DNA of 64,000 nucleotides from DASQDN01 sp963825845 (GTDB lineage Bacteria > Acidobacteriota > Terriglobia > Bryobacterales > Bryobacteraceae), in assembly GCA_963825845.1 (NCBI GenBank), contig CAWGVL010000020.1:131418-195417 (forward strand). Direction: 5' to 3'. Shown piece after piece: positions 9,601-18,961 of this stretch. The notes beneath the pieces are model-generated. The model saw only the letters and a list, made by a program, of their open reading frames with translations, ran no database searches and was not told where the DNA came from. Positions within the stretch are counted from its first letter, which is position 1. Each line of letters starts with the position of its first letter. Both the position numbers and the translations under genes were made by a program.

Positions 9601-10059
9601 ATGAAGGTAATCATCGGCTTAAAGAATCGCGTTCTTCACCTTGTGGCGCACTTCGCGCCTGGCGCTATGTCGGTTCGAGTTTGGCTGCACCGATTGCGTG
9701 GGGTCAATATAGGGCGCAATGTGTGGATCGGATACGGACGTAGTCTCTCGAAACCTCACGTCCCGATCTCATTGCTATCGGCAATAACACGGTTATTAGC
9801 GTACGTGCGATGCTCATTGCGCACTTTCGCGAGCGAGAAGGTATCCGAATTCGAGGAGGACGTCTTCATCGGTCCCGGCGCCATTATCCTGCCGGGAGTC
9901 ACTGTCGGCCGTGGCGCCGTGGTGACAGCCGGAAGTGTCGTGGCGGAGTCCGTGCCGCCCGCAACGATGGTGCAAGGGAACCCTGCGCGTCCGGTTGCAT
10001 CCTGTGGCGCCGTGTTGCGGACGAAGGCGTCAGGCTCAGGCAATTTTACCGATCGCTGA
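9601..10059 (+). pseudogene. Left-handed beta-helix acyltransferase, three compensating insertions
   Basis: The N-terminus MKVIIGLKNRVLHLVAHFAPGAMSVRVWLHRLRGV and the C-terminus VFIGPGAIILPGVTVGRGAVVTAGSVV are typical of WcaF/WbbJ acyltransferases and share one frame. The middle (about 9740-9850) only makes sense in another frame, where it reads DLIAIGNNTVISVRAMLIAHF. Removing one base near 9736, 9746 and 9852 restores one continuous protein with the usual IGYDVVLETS region. The three insertions cancel, so the frame stays open but about 35 residues are scrambled as sequenced. It follows FkbH by 16 bases and is the best candidate for transferring the ACP-bound acyl group to sugar. Confidence 0.72.
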
Positions 10060-10105
10060 GACCGCTCAGACGAAACCAGGATTCCAAGAGTGTGAGCTGC
10101 TGAAG

Positions 10106-11713
10106 ATGGTACGTCAGGACGTCTACGTTCATCCTTCAACGACATGCCTGAAGCGGCCGGTGCTGGAGGCGTTGGAGTATGTAACACCTGTGCGCTTTAG
10201 GGATTGCCCATCGTTCTCCGATTGTCAGGAGGGAGACGTCCTCCTGAGCCTTTCCGGCGACGATCAGGTCCTCGATGAAATCAGCGCCAGACCCCTGCGG
10301 TGCTTTCATGTGAGCCGTAACGGCACCGTTCGGCCTGCAGCTACGAAAGATACAGTTCGATTCGCGGATACTCAAGACCTGGAACGACCGTTGCGCGGCC
10401 GATGTCTCTCGCACCGGCCGGGGCCGTTCCTCTCTGCCATTACGCCGAAGGTCGGCGATCGGATCCTGGCAAAGTACGGTGAGACGCCGGTATGGGTTGT
10501 TCGCCCGGGTGTTGGCCAGATCGTCTCGGTGCCGCTGCCGGATCTCCAGCAGAACGAAAAACCTTTCGACTATCTCAACGGCGGTCACTTTATCCAGTTA
10601 TTGCCGCTGGTTCATTTCCTGCGAGAGGTCTCGGCCGGTTTGGGTTGGCAGACGCCGCCTTTGCGCGCTTGCTACATTCTTGATGATCCGAACCTTCGCT
10701 GGCCGTCGTACGGGTATGTGTCGTTCAAAAAACTCGTTTACGAGGCAAGGGAAGCCGGTTTCCACGTCGCATTCGCGACCGTACCTTTAGATACCTGGGG
10801 CTCACTGCCGCGGGCGGTCAGCCTGTTCAAGGACAATACGGCGCAAGTCTCGCTGCTGATTCATGGCAACGACCACACGCGCCACGAACTCGGCCAATCC
10901 CGGTCGCACGAGCGCTTTCTGGGATTGTTTGCGCGGGCTTTGTCCGGATCGAGAGATTTGAGCGGGTGACGGGACTGACGGTGGAACGCGTGATGGTGCC
11001 GCCTCACGAAGCGTTAGCAGATGCGGCTGTTGTGCCCATGTTGTCCTTCGGCATAGAAGGGGTGTCTTTGACGCTGTGGTCCTTGCGGGATTGGAACCCG
11101 CAACGCGAGTGGGCCTCCACCTATGGCATGGGTCTCGCAGAGATCACGGACGGAGGTTTCCCGGCGCTCGCACGCTCTGACCTCAACGAAGCCTCCGAAG
11201 GGCCAATCGTCATATCAGCATTTCTACGCAATCCAATCGTTCTATGCGGCCACCACACGACAGTTGCGAGCGGTCTCGACATCCTTACTCACACCGCCAG
11301 CATTATCAACTCAGTCGGCAATGTTCAGTGGTCCAGTGCCGGAGCTATCCTGCGCTCGAACTATCTGCATCGCCGTGATGACAGTACGCTGTCGGGTCAA
11401 GCCGTATTCGTGCTGCATAGACGTACCTATCCCGGACGGTATTCGTACCCTTGCCGTGGCGGGTCGAGAGGATACCGATCTAGCCTTCACGGCCGGAGGG
11501 AACTGGACATGTCAGACGCTAACCTCTGAGCGGGCGCAAATTGGAACCGCCAGTCCCTTTACGGTAGCGGCCGGCGATCGGGTGCGTCTCAGGTCTTCGG
11601 CCTTAGAAACCGTCGACTACCACCAGGTCGAGATGCCCAAGCCGTCGGCGTGGGCATTGTCTCGACGAGCCCTTTGCGAGATCCGGGATCGCTTAGTAGT
11701 GCTGAAACCCTGA
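10106..11713 (+). pseudogene. Polysaccharide deacetylase-like protein, two frameshifts
   Basis: Three consecutive open segments in different frames form one protein of about 535 residues, with joins near 10945 and 11397. The central part has ACYILDDPNLRWPSYGY and, after a strand-helix unit, LLIHGNDHTRHELG. A paired Asp followed by closely spaced His residues is like the metal site of NodB/CE4 deacetylases, so a deacetylase-like barrel is likely but not proven. The C-terminal part, AVAGREDTDLAFTAGGNWTC, looks like a separate beta domain. No signal peptide is seen. Its position among the polymer genes suggests it edits acetylation of the polymer or a precursor. Confidence 0.6.
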
Positions 11714-11760
11714 ACGCGCCTGGTGTCCGATAAACAACGACGGTCGGAATGGAGGCTCTG

Positions 11761-11890
11761 AATGACGACTACTATCATCGGAGGCGAAAAAAGGCTTGCC
11801 GCTGGCCTGCCGGTGCACGAATGGGCTCAGGACGGCGGCTGTGGTGTCTCAGGGAACGACGGTTCCTGACGCCATCGAGAGCAAGTCTGG
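11761..11890 (+). pseudogene. Scar of a second nucleotide-sugar dehydrogenase gene
   Basis: Starting at ATG 11761, the bases align with the start of the dehydrogenase at 1636: TTTIIGGEK, then in the next frame LPLACR, against TVIGGGKMGLPLACR. Further on, AAVVSQGTTVP and IESKSG resemble the VLVSFETTVP and LLESSG region about 100 residues later in the intact enzyme. Most of the gene is therefore deleted, leaving about 130 bases with two joined pieces. The second piece is also homologous to 6980-7050. This reading rests on short matches and is tentative. Confidence 0.45.
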
Positions 11891-11948
11891 CCGATCTGCG
11901 TAATGAGGCAGCGGTTGGATTTCAGTCAACGCGGTAGTTCACTGCACA

Positions 11949-13227
11949 TGCATTCTCCAGCTGAAGTTGTAGCGAACGATCCTGCGGTGCCGCCGACCAG
12001 GTCCGGTCTAAATGCGAAGCGCGTGGCAATGATCGCGTTCTCGCCGTATCCATCCGACCCGCGACCCCGCCGCGCCGTGGATGCGCTGATTGACGCCGGG
12101 ATGACGGTAGACCTGATCTGTCTCGCCGAGGATCAGGCGCAGAGACGGGAGAAACAGGACGCGCTCGATGTCACGCGCCTGCCGATTACTCACCGGCGCG
12201 GAGGCGGGCTGTCCTATCTTTATCAATACTCGGCATTTCTTTCCCTGTCGGCGGGCATTCTGGCTGCAAGGTCACTGAAGCGCCGCTACAACGTTGTTTA
12301 CGTACACAATATGCCGGATTTCCTGGTGTTCAGCGCGCTCGTGCCGAAGCTGCTGGGCGCCAGGTGATTCTCGACATGCACGACCCCATGCCGGAACTGA
12401 TGACCACCATCTTCAACCTTCACGAAAATACGGTGGGTGTCCGCGTCCTGCGGTTCGTCGAGAAATGGAGCATGGCATATGCCAACGCGATAATCACGGT
12501 CAACACCTCGTGCAAGCGGATCTTCGCCGAGCGCAGCTGCCCGCCTGAAAAAATCCGGGTGGTCATGAACTCGCCGGACGAGGAGATCTTTCCCCTTCGC
12601 GGCGTCTCGGTTCACAATCCGGATGGCGTGACTCCAAAGCAGCTGGTGCTGCTGTATCACGGATCCCTTGTGGAACGGAACGGATTGGACCTGGCTGTCG
12701 ATGCGGTCTCGAAATCCGGCAGATGATCCCCGGAGTGGAGCTGAGGATCTGCGGACGGAGCACTCCTTTCCTCGAGCGGGTGATGGATGAGGTCCGGACG
12801 AAGGGGCTCCAGGATTCCGTTCATTATCTCGGACCGAAACGCCTCGAGGAGGTGGTCCGGGAGATAGAGGCCTGTGATGTCGGACTCATCCCAAATCACC
12901 GCAACGCGTTTCGCGATAAATACTCCGACGCGCATCTTCGAGTGCCTGGCGCTCGGAAAACCGGTGATCGCTCCGCGAATGCCGGGATCCAGGACTACTT
13001 CAGCCCGGAGGCGCTTCTCTTTGAAGCGGGCGACTCGGATGACCTTGCTCGGGTTATCGAGCACGTCTACCGTCATCCCGAACATGCCCGAGCTGTCGTG
13101 CAGCATGGGCAGCAGGTCTATCTGGCTCGATACGTGGCGGCGCGAAAGAGAGACGCTCGTGAACACAGTCAGCGACGTCCTGGCAAAAGCAGCTACGGTT
13201 TGGACCTCGAAGGAAACAGCACAATGA
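11949..13227 (+). pseudogene. GT4-family glycosyltransferase, several frameshifts
   Basis: Rejoined it gives a GT-B enzyme of about 425 residues. The N-terminal domain (RVAMIAFSPYPSDPRPRRA, NVVYVHNMPDFLVFSAL) and VILDMHDPMPELM are followed by LVLLYHGSLVERNGLDLAV, IPGVELRICGR, TRIFECLALGKPVIAPRMPG and FSPEALLFEAGD. The family donor-site motif (E..ALGKPVIA) is present. Joins fall near 12358, 12717, 12915, 12985 and 13130. The last frame ends at the TGA 13225-13227, which overlaps the next ATG as ATGA. That junction is intact, and no stop occurs within the rejoined frame, so recent or artefactual indels are more likely than long decay. Confidence 0.75.
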
Positions 13228-14833
13228 TCGGCGTCGTGTCGGCCCCTACGGATCTGGCAGTGATCCAGTGAATTCTCGAGCTGTTCAAGACCCCGTGGGA
13301 AGTTTACGACTCCGGCCGGCCCTACGACGTCGTGCTCTGCGCCGGTGATGTTCATGTGCCGCCCGATGCAGCGAAAGTCATCATCGTTTACAGCGGCCGG
13401 CAGGCAGCCAGTGTTCCGGTGCAGGGAAACGGCCGGATGCTCTCTATCGCGGTCAAAGCATTCCCGTGTATGGTGAGTGTGCCGTTTTTGCGGACCATGA
13501 ACCTGCGCTGCTCATCGACGCAGGAGTCGGGCAAAGCGGCGGGTTACAAAGAGAATCCCGGCGGCACTGTGATCGCCCGAATCGGTTACGACCTGTTTCC
13601 GGAGGTGCGGTTTCTTCTTGATGAAGGGCAGCCGGTCGCGAATGCCGGAATCCCCACGCTGGAACTACATATCGCGGTGCTGCGCGATCTGATCGTTGAG
13701 AACTGGCGTTTCCCTGGTAGAATCCGCCAGCGCCTGCAGGTTACCGGTTCATCGCTTGCCTGACCACGAGTAACACCGTTTCTTCGCCTGCATCGCTTCG
13801 ATGACACGAGCGTCGGGTTCCTGTATCGCGCGATCTTCGGATCCGTCGTCGAAGTCGCGCGCCGGAGGACAGGTGTCGTCAACTGCTCGCGAATTGGGGC
13901 GCTGCATTGAAGCTTCCATTTGTGTATCTCGGCTGGGCGAGGGACTTCTGGAAGGACTTTGAGCACTATCCGGCACTGGAAGCGGGGCTGCCATCAACCT
14001 TCTTTGTCATTCCGTTCCAGGGCAAACCCGGCCGGGGAGTGAATGGCGGTTCGGCGCCTCGGGAACGAGCTTCCGGCTACGGCGTCGCCGATATCAAAGA
14101 CAGCATCGACAGTCTCAGCGAAGCCGGGTGCGAGATCGGACTGCACGGAATCGATGCATGGTGTGACGGCACGAAAGCCCGTGAGGAGATGGAGCAGCTT
14201 CAGCGCTTCGCGCCATTCGAAACCCGTGGGGTGCGGATGCACTGGCTGTATTTTGAGCAGCAGTCACCCGATGTTCTCGATAGGGCCGGAGCCGATTATG
14301 ATTCGACCGTCGGCTATAACGAAGCGATCGGATACCGGACGGGAACGGCGCAGGCTTACAAGCCTCTCAAAGCCCGGCGGCTGCTCGAGCTACCTCTAAT
14401 CATCATGGATACGGCGCTGTTCTTTCCCAAGCGGCAGGACCTGTCAGCCAAAGCGGCGCGCCGTCAGGTGCAGGCCATTTTGGAACATGCTGCCGCATCG
14501 GGAGGCTGCATCACTGTAAACTGGCACCGACCGAAGCATCTCGCCGGAGCGAAACTGGGGGGGTTCTACACGCATTTGATACAGGAACTGAAAATGCGCG
14601 GGGCTTGGTTTGCGACAGCGTCCGAGGCAGTCGCCTGGTTCAGAAAACGGCGCTCCGCTGTGTTTTCGTCTAAAACGGTAGAACTAATCGCCGGGGAATA
14701 CAGCGGCACGCCTGAGCTGCAGTTACGCGTGCATTCCGTAGTGGGGCGGTGTCAGGACACGCTCATTCCCGCCGGTAGTTTCGTGAGCCGGGTATGTACT
14801 AGCGGGACAACAGTCCCTCTGAGAACAGCATGA
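13224..14833 (+). pseudogene. Polysaccharide deacetylase family protein, in-frame stop and frameshifts
   Basis: The protein begins MIGVVSAPTDLAVIQ, meets an in-frame TGA at 13269-13271, and continues ILELFKTPWEVYD. The N-terminal domain runs to about 13740. Between 13735 and 13905 several indels break the stretch that should hold the deacetylase Asp motif (GYRFIACLT then a garbled part). From 13907 the frame is clean: LKLPFVYLGWARDFWKDFE, LPSTFFVIPF, CEIGLHGIDAW, GVRMHWLYF, YDSTVGYNEAIGYRTGT, SGGCITVNWH. That order matches NodB-like deacetylases of exopolysaccharide loci. It would remove N-acetyl or O-acetyl groups. Both ends overlap their neighbours as ATGA. Confidence 0.75.
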
Positions 14834-15737
14834 TCAAGATTTGTGAAAAGGACATAGCCATCCAAGGGCGTATGCTCCGCACGGCCCGTATTGATGGAGA
14901 GAAGTACACCTTCCCTGAAGATCCGGAAACGTTCATTGCGGCACTGCGGACGTGCGGCTCGCGAGTGGACTTGTTCACGTTTCTGCAAAGGCCGCCTGAG
15001 ACCTCGCCAAAGTACGTTTATCCGATGCAATGGGACAACCTTGCGGTCCTGCCGATTTCGACATACGACCACTGGTGGACTAAGCAGATCCCGTCAATCG
15101 GGAGGAACCGGGCCCGGCAGGCCGAGAAGAAGGGTGTGATCGTCCGCGAAGTGCCGTTCGATGAAGCACTGCTTCGTGGAATCGTTGAGATCCACAACGA
15201 GACTCCGGTGCGGCAGGGAAGGCGGTTTCCCCACTATGGAATGGACATCGAGGGAGCACGCCGGTATGCCGGAACCTTTCTCAACCGCAGCTTCTTCATC
15301 GGCGCGCTGTTTGAAGACAAACTCATCGGCTTCGTCAAGCTGACGATCGACGACAGCCGGACTCACGCGTGTGCCGTGAACATCCTGGCCATGCTGCGGT
15401 ACCGCGACAAGGCACCCACGAACGCGATGATCGCGCAGGCGGTGAGGTCCTGTGCCGATCGGGGCTTGTCTTACCTGGTTTACGAGCACTTCACTTATGG
15501 CAAGAAAAAGGGCGACAGTCTCAGCCACTTCAAGGAAGTAAACGGGTTCCGGCAAATGGACCTCCCCGCTATTACGTGCCATTGACGCCACTCGGCGCGG
15601 CCGCGCTGAATTTGGGGCTGCACCGCCGGCTGGTCGAGTATTTGCCGGAACAGATCATGGCGAAAGTTCGCGAATACAGAAGCTGGTGGTACGACACGCG
15701 GTTCCATACGGCGGCAGAGACTTCTGCCAGGGACTGA
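14830..15737 (+). pseudogene. GNAT/FemAB-like acyltransferase, one frameshift at a C run
   Basis: Residues 1-245 are in one frame and end falsely at 15585. Adding one C to the run at 15564-15567 turns DLPAITCH into DLPRYYVPLTPLG and extends the protein to 15737, about 302 residues. The N-terminal part has QWDNLAVLPISTYDHWWTKQIPSIGRN and the C-terminal half has a GNAT-like core (FFIGALFEDKLIGFVKL, APTNAMIAQAVRSCADRGLSYLVYE). Such proteins occur in many exopolysaccharide loci, probably as sugar N- or O-acyltransferases. It overlaps the previous stop as ATGA and ends two bases before the next start. Confidence 0.75.
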
Positions 15738-15739
15738 AA

Positions 15740-17554
15740 ATGCCTGGTCTGGTTGGACTGATAACCGAAATGCCTGAGCCGCAGGCTCGCGAGCAGTTGG
15801 CGCGGATGGTCCAAGCGATTCACCACGAGCCGTTCTATACATGCGGCACGTGGGCTGATCGGTCGATGGGCGTTTACCTCGGCTGGGTGGCGCGCCAAGG
15901 CTCATTCTCGGAAGCCATGCCAGTGCACAACGAGCGGCACGATATCACGCTCGTCTTTTCCGGCGAGGATTACCCCGAACCGGGAATAGCGCAGGAGCTG
16001 CGGCAGCGCGGTCACGACTTTCCGCCGGATGGTCCAGCATACCTCGTCCACTTATACGAGGATGACCCGGCGTTCTACAGTCGACTGAATGGAATGTTTC
16101 ATGGGGTGATTGTGGACCGCAATCGTGGAACCGCAACTCTGTTCATCGATCGGTACGGCATGCAGCGGGTCTACTTCTACAAGTCACGAGAGGCATTCTA
16201 TTTCGCCGCGGAGGCGAAAGCGATACTTGCTGTTTGTGCGGAGACTCGAGCCGTCAACGCAGGCAGCCTTGGGGAGTTCATTTCGTTCGGATGCACCCTG
16301 CAGAACCGAAGCCTGTTTGAAAAGGTTCATCTGCTTCCGCCTGCTTCCGCCTGGGTTTTTCGTCGTGGCTCGCTCGAGCAGCAGCAGACATACTTCGATC
16401 CCCAGACCTGGGAACAGCAGGAACCGCTTGACGCCGAAGCCTACTATCGCGAGATGCGCGACGTGATCTCGCACGTTCTTCCACGGTATGTCAATGGGGG
16501 AGAACCGGTAGCCATTGCACTCACGGGCGGACTGGACACACGCGTGATCATGGCATGGAGCAAGGCTCGGTCAGGATCGCTCCCCTGCTACACATTCGGG
16601 GGCACGACGCGAGAGAGCCATGATGTACGTATCAGCCGCCAGGTGGCCAGCGTCTGCAACCAGAAGCACGAGGTGATCACCGTCGGCGAGGAATTCCTGT
16701 CGCGCTTCGATCACTATGCCGAGCGGACCGCATTCCTCTCCGAAGGCTGCGTAACTGTTGCGAATTCACCCGACCTATACGTCAGCGAACGCGCGCGAGA
16801 GATCGCACCAGCCAAGATCGTGGGCACCTGGGGCAGCGAGCTATTGAGGCAGGCTACGACCTTCAAACCCGTGCAGCCCGAGGCAGGCCTGTATCGGCCG
16901 GAGCTGCTGAAAGATATCGCCAACGCGGAGAGCTCATACGCCAGCGCACGCCAAGCCCATCCGGTGACATTTGCCGCGTTTCGACAGACGCCGTGGGCGC
17001 AATATGGAATTGAGGCGCTTGAGCAGACGCAAGTTGCTATCCGGCCACCATTTCTGGCGAACGATTTTGTACGCACGGTGTACAGAGCTCCGGCGCCTGA
17101 ACACGCCGACATCCGCGCGCGCCTGATCATGGAAGGCAATCCGGCGCTGGCTTCGATTCCTTCCGATCGCGGAGTCAGGGCCGACTCGAACGGCATTGCA
17201 GCCACCGCAGGCCGGATTTTACGGGAACTGTCGTTCAAGTGCGAGTACGCATTCGATATGGGGATGCCTCAGTGGCTGGCCCGCGCCGATCACGCGTTGT
17301 CTCCCCTGAAGATTGAAACGGTTTTCCGTGGAAGGCACAAATTCCTTCACTTTCGGACCTGGTACCGCGACGGGTTGTCGGATTATGTCAGGCAGATCCT
17401 GCTTGATCCAATGACCCTTTCGCGCCCATTCCTGCAACGGGAAAAGGTTGAAGCCGTGGTCAGTTCGCATACGACGGGACGCGAGAATCACACGACCACG
17501 ATTCATAGTCTGCTGACGCTTGAACTCGTGCACCGGCAGTTCGCCGATTCCTAA
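15740..17554 (+). CDS. Asparagine synthase-like protein lacking the N-terminal nucleophile Cys
   Basis: A 604-residue protein with the class-II glutamine amidotransferase fold (about 1-200) followed by an asparagine-synthase ATP-binding domain. In active amidotransferases residue 2 is Cys (MCGI); here the start is MPGLVGLI, so glutaminase activity is not expected. The ATP pyrophosphatase loop reads LTGGLDTRVIMA instead of SGGVDS, yet keeps the GG-D-(T/S) frame. It could use free ammonia or another amine to amidate a uronic acid, or be a non-catalytic relative. ATG 15740 is chosen because the previous gene ends at 15737 and MPGLVG aligns with the family start. A Cys-containing AsnB occurs at 29416. 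Confidence 0.85.
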   Translation: MPGLVGLITEMPEPQAREQLARMVQAIHHEPFYTCGTWADRSMGVYLGWVARQGSFSEAMPVHNERHDITLVFSGEDYPEPGIAQELRQRGHDFPPDGPAYLVHLYEDDPAFYSRLNGMFHGVIVDRNRGTATLFIDRYGMQRVYFYKSREAFYFAAEAKAILAVCAETRAVNAGSLGEFISFGCTLQNRSLFEKVHLLPPASAWVFRRGSLEQQQTYFDPQTWEQQEPLDAEAYYREMRDVISHVLPRYVNGGEPVAIALTGGLDTRVIMAWSKARSGSLPCYTFGGTTRESHDVRISRQVASVCNQKHEVITVGEEFLSRFDHYAERTAFLSEGCVTVANSPDLYVSERAREIAPAKIVGTWGSELLRQATTFKPVQPEAGLYRPELLKDIANAESSYASARQAHPVTFAAFRQTPWAQYGIEALEQTQVAIRPPFLANDFVRTVYRAPAPEHADIRARLIMEGNPALASIPSDRGVRADSNGIAATAGRILRELSFKCEYAFDMGMPQWLARADHALSPLKIETVFRGRHKFLHFRTWYRDGLSDYVRQILLDPMTLSRPFLQREKVEAVVSSHTTGRENHTTTIHSLLTLELVHRQFADS

Positions 17555-18961
17555 ATGCCGAGCCAGATTGCATTGCTGGTCTTCGTTGCCGGCATAGTAG
17601 CGCTGTTCATACTCGAGCGCCGGGATAATAAGCAGCGGACCAGCCTTGCGTTGTGGCTTCCGGCTGTGTACTTCTTTATTGTTGCGTCCCGGCCCGTGTC
17701 GGCGTGGTTTGGTGGTCGGATCGCGAGCGCGCAGGACCTTCAGGATGGCAGCCCGCTCGATGCAGCTGTCTATGCGGTGCTCTATGCCCTTGCGGCCGTC
17801 GTTCTCGTTCAGAGACGGGCCCGAGTAATAAAGCTGTTACGGCACAGTTGGCCCATTCTGCTTTTCTGTTTGTATTGCTTGATCAGCCTGATCTGGTCCG
17901 ATTACCCTTTGGTTGCATTGAAGCGGTGGGTCAAACTGCTGGGCGACCTGATGATCGCGCTCATCGTTCTCTCGGACTCGAATCCGGTTCACGCTCTGAA
18001 ACGGCTGCTGGCGTGGACGGGATTTGTGCTCTTGCCTGTTTCCGTCCTGTTCATCAAGTATTACCCACACCTTGGCAAGGACTACGATGCGTGGACCGGA
18101 GCGCAGTACTTTCAGGGGATCAGCTATAACAAGAATGGCCTGGGCGCCATCTGCCTGTACTGGGGTGTAGGGTGGGTGTGGCTTCTGACCAATACACTGA
18201 CGGAATGGCCGCGGCGGCGCAGGCCTGCGCTCATTGCCGCTGCGGTTCTAGCAATGTCCGTGTGGCTGCTGTCGAAGTCAAGTTCCGCGACGTCCCTGAG
18301 TTGTTTCGTTATGGGAACGATCTTGATCGTTATGGCACGGAGCCGCGCAATGTCCCGCATGCCGGCACTTATCCATTGCGCTGCCTTTGCGATGATCGGA
18401 GTCGCCTTTGGAGCTCTGTTCCTGGATAGGAGTGCCCTGGGATTACTTCAGAGAGACTCGACACTGACCGGGCGGACTGAGCTGTGGGACGCGATATTCA
18501 AAATCCCAGTCAACCCGATCGTCGGCGCCGGATACGAAAGCTTCTGGACGGGGTGGCGAATCGAAGCACTCTGGAAGATATACTGGTGGCGGCCCACACA
18601 GGCGCACAACGGTTTTATAGAGATCTTCATCAATCTCGGGTCGGTTGGCTTGGCGCTAGTTGCACTGATGCTGTTTATCGCGTATTTGAGAGCGATAAAG
18701 GCAATCCGCCGCCGGGAAGCGTGGGGCGGACTTCTTCTCGCATATTCAGTCATCATCATTCCGTACAACTTCACCGAGGCTACGATCAGGGTTCAAAACC
18801 TGCCGTGGCTTTTCGTGCTGCTGGCGCTCGTCGGTATTCCGGCCGTCCGTGCTCGACGGCAGGTTGTGGCGGCAGATGTGAGTGGTCTGCGAACGCGCAG
18901 CGTCGATGGGGGATGGAGCCAACGCAGATTCCGCGAGATCGTTGAGGAGAGCGTTCCATGA
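17555..18961 (+). CDS. O-antigen ligase/polymerase family membrane protein (Wzy-like)
   Basis: A 468-residue protein with about ten to twelve hydrophobic segments. It has a large periplasmic loop around GAQYFQGISYNKNGLGAICLYWG and a second conserved region, GRTELWDAI followed by GAGYESFWTG and the histidine in PTQAHNGFIEIFINLG. These are landmarks of the Wzy_C/O-antigen ligase superfamily. It would polymerise flipped repeat units in the periplasm, together with the Wzx at 4265 and the Wzz-like protein at 31321. It starts on the base after the previous stop and its stop overlaps the next gene as ATGA. A ligase role cannot be excluded. Confidence 0.88.
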   Translation: MPSQIALLVFVAGIVALFILERRDNKQRTSLALWLPAVYFFIVASRPVSAWFGGRIASAQDLQDGSPLDAAVYAVLYALAAVVLVQRRARVIKLLRHSWPILLFCLYCLISLIWSDYPLVALKRWVKLLGDLMIALIVLSDSNPVHALKRLLAWTGFVLLPVSVLFIKYYPHLGKDYDAWTGAQYFQGISYNKNGLGAICLYWGVGWVWLLTNTLTEWPRRRRPALIAAAVLAMSVWLLSKSSSATSLSCFVMGTILIVMARSRAMSRMPALIHCAAFAMIGVAFGALFLDRSALGLLQRDSTLTGRTELWDAIFKIPVNPIVGAGYESFWTGWRIEALWKIYWWRPTQAHNGFIEIFINLGSVGLALVALMLFIAYLRAIKAIRRREAWGGLLLAYSVIIIPYNFTEATIRVQNLPWLFVLLALVGIPAVRARRQVVAADVSGLRTRSVDGGWSQRRFREIVEESVP

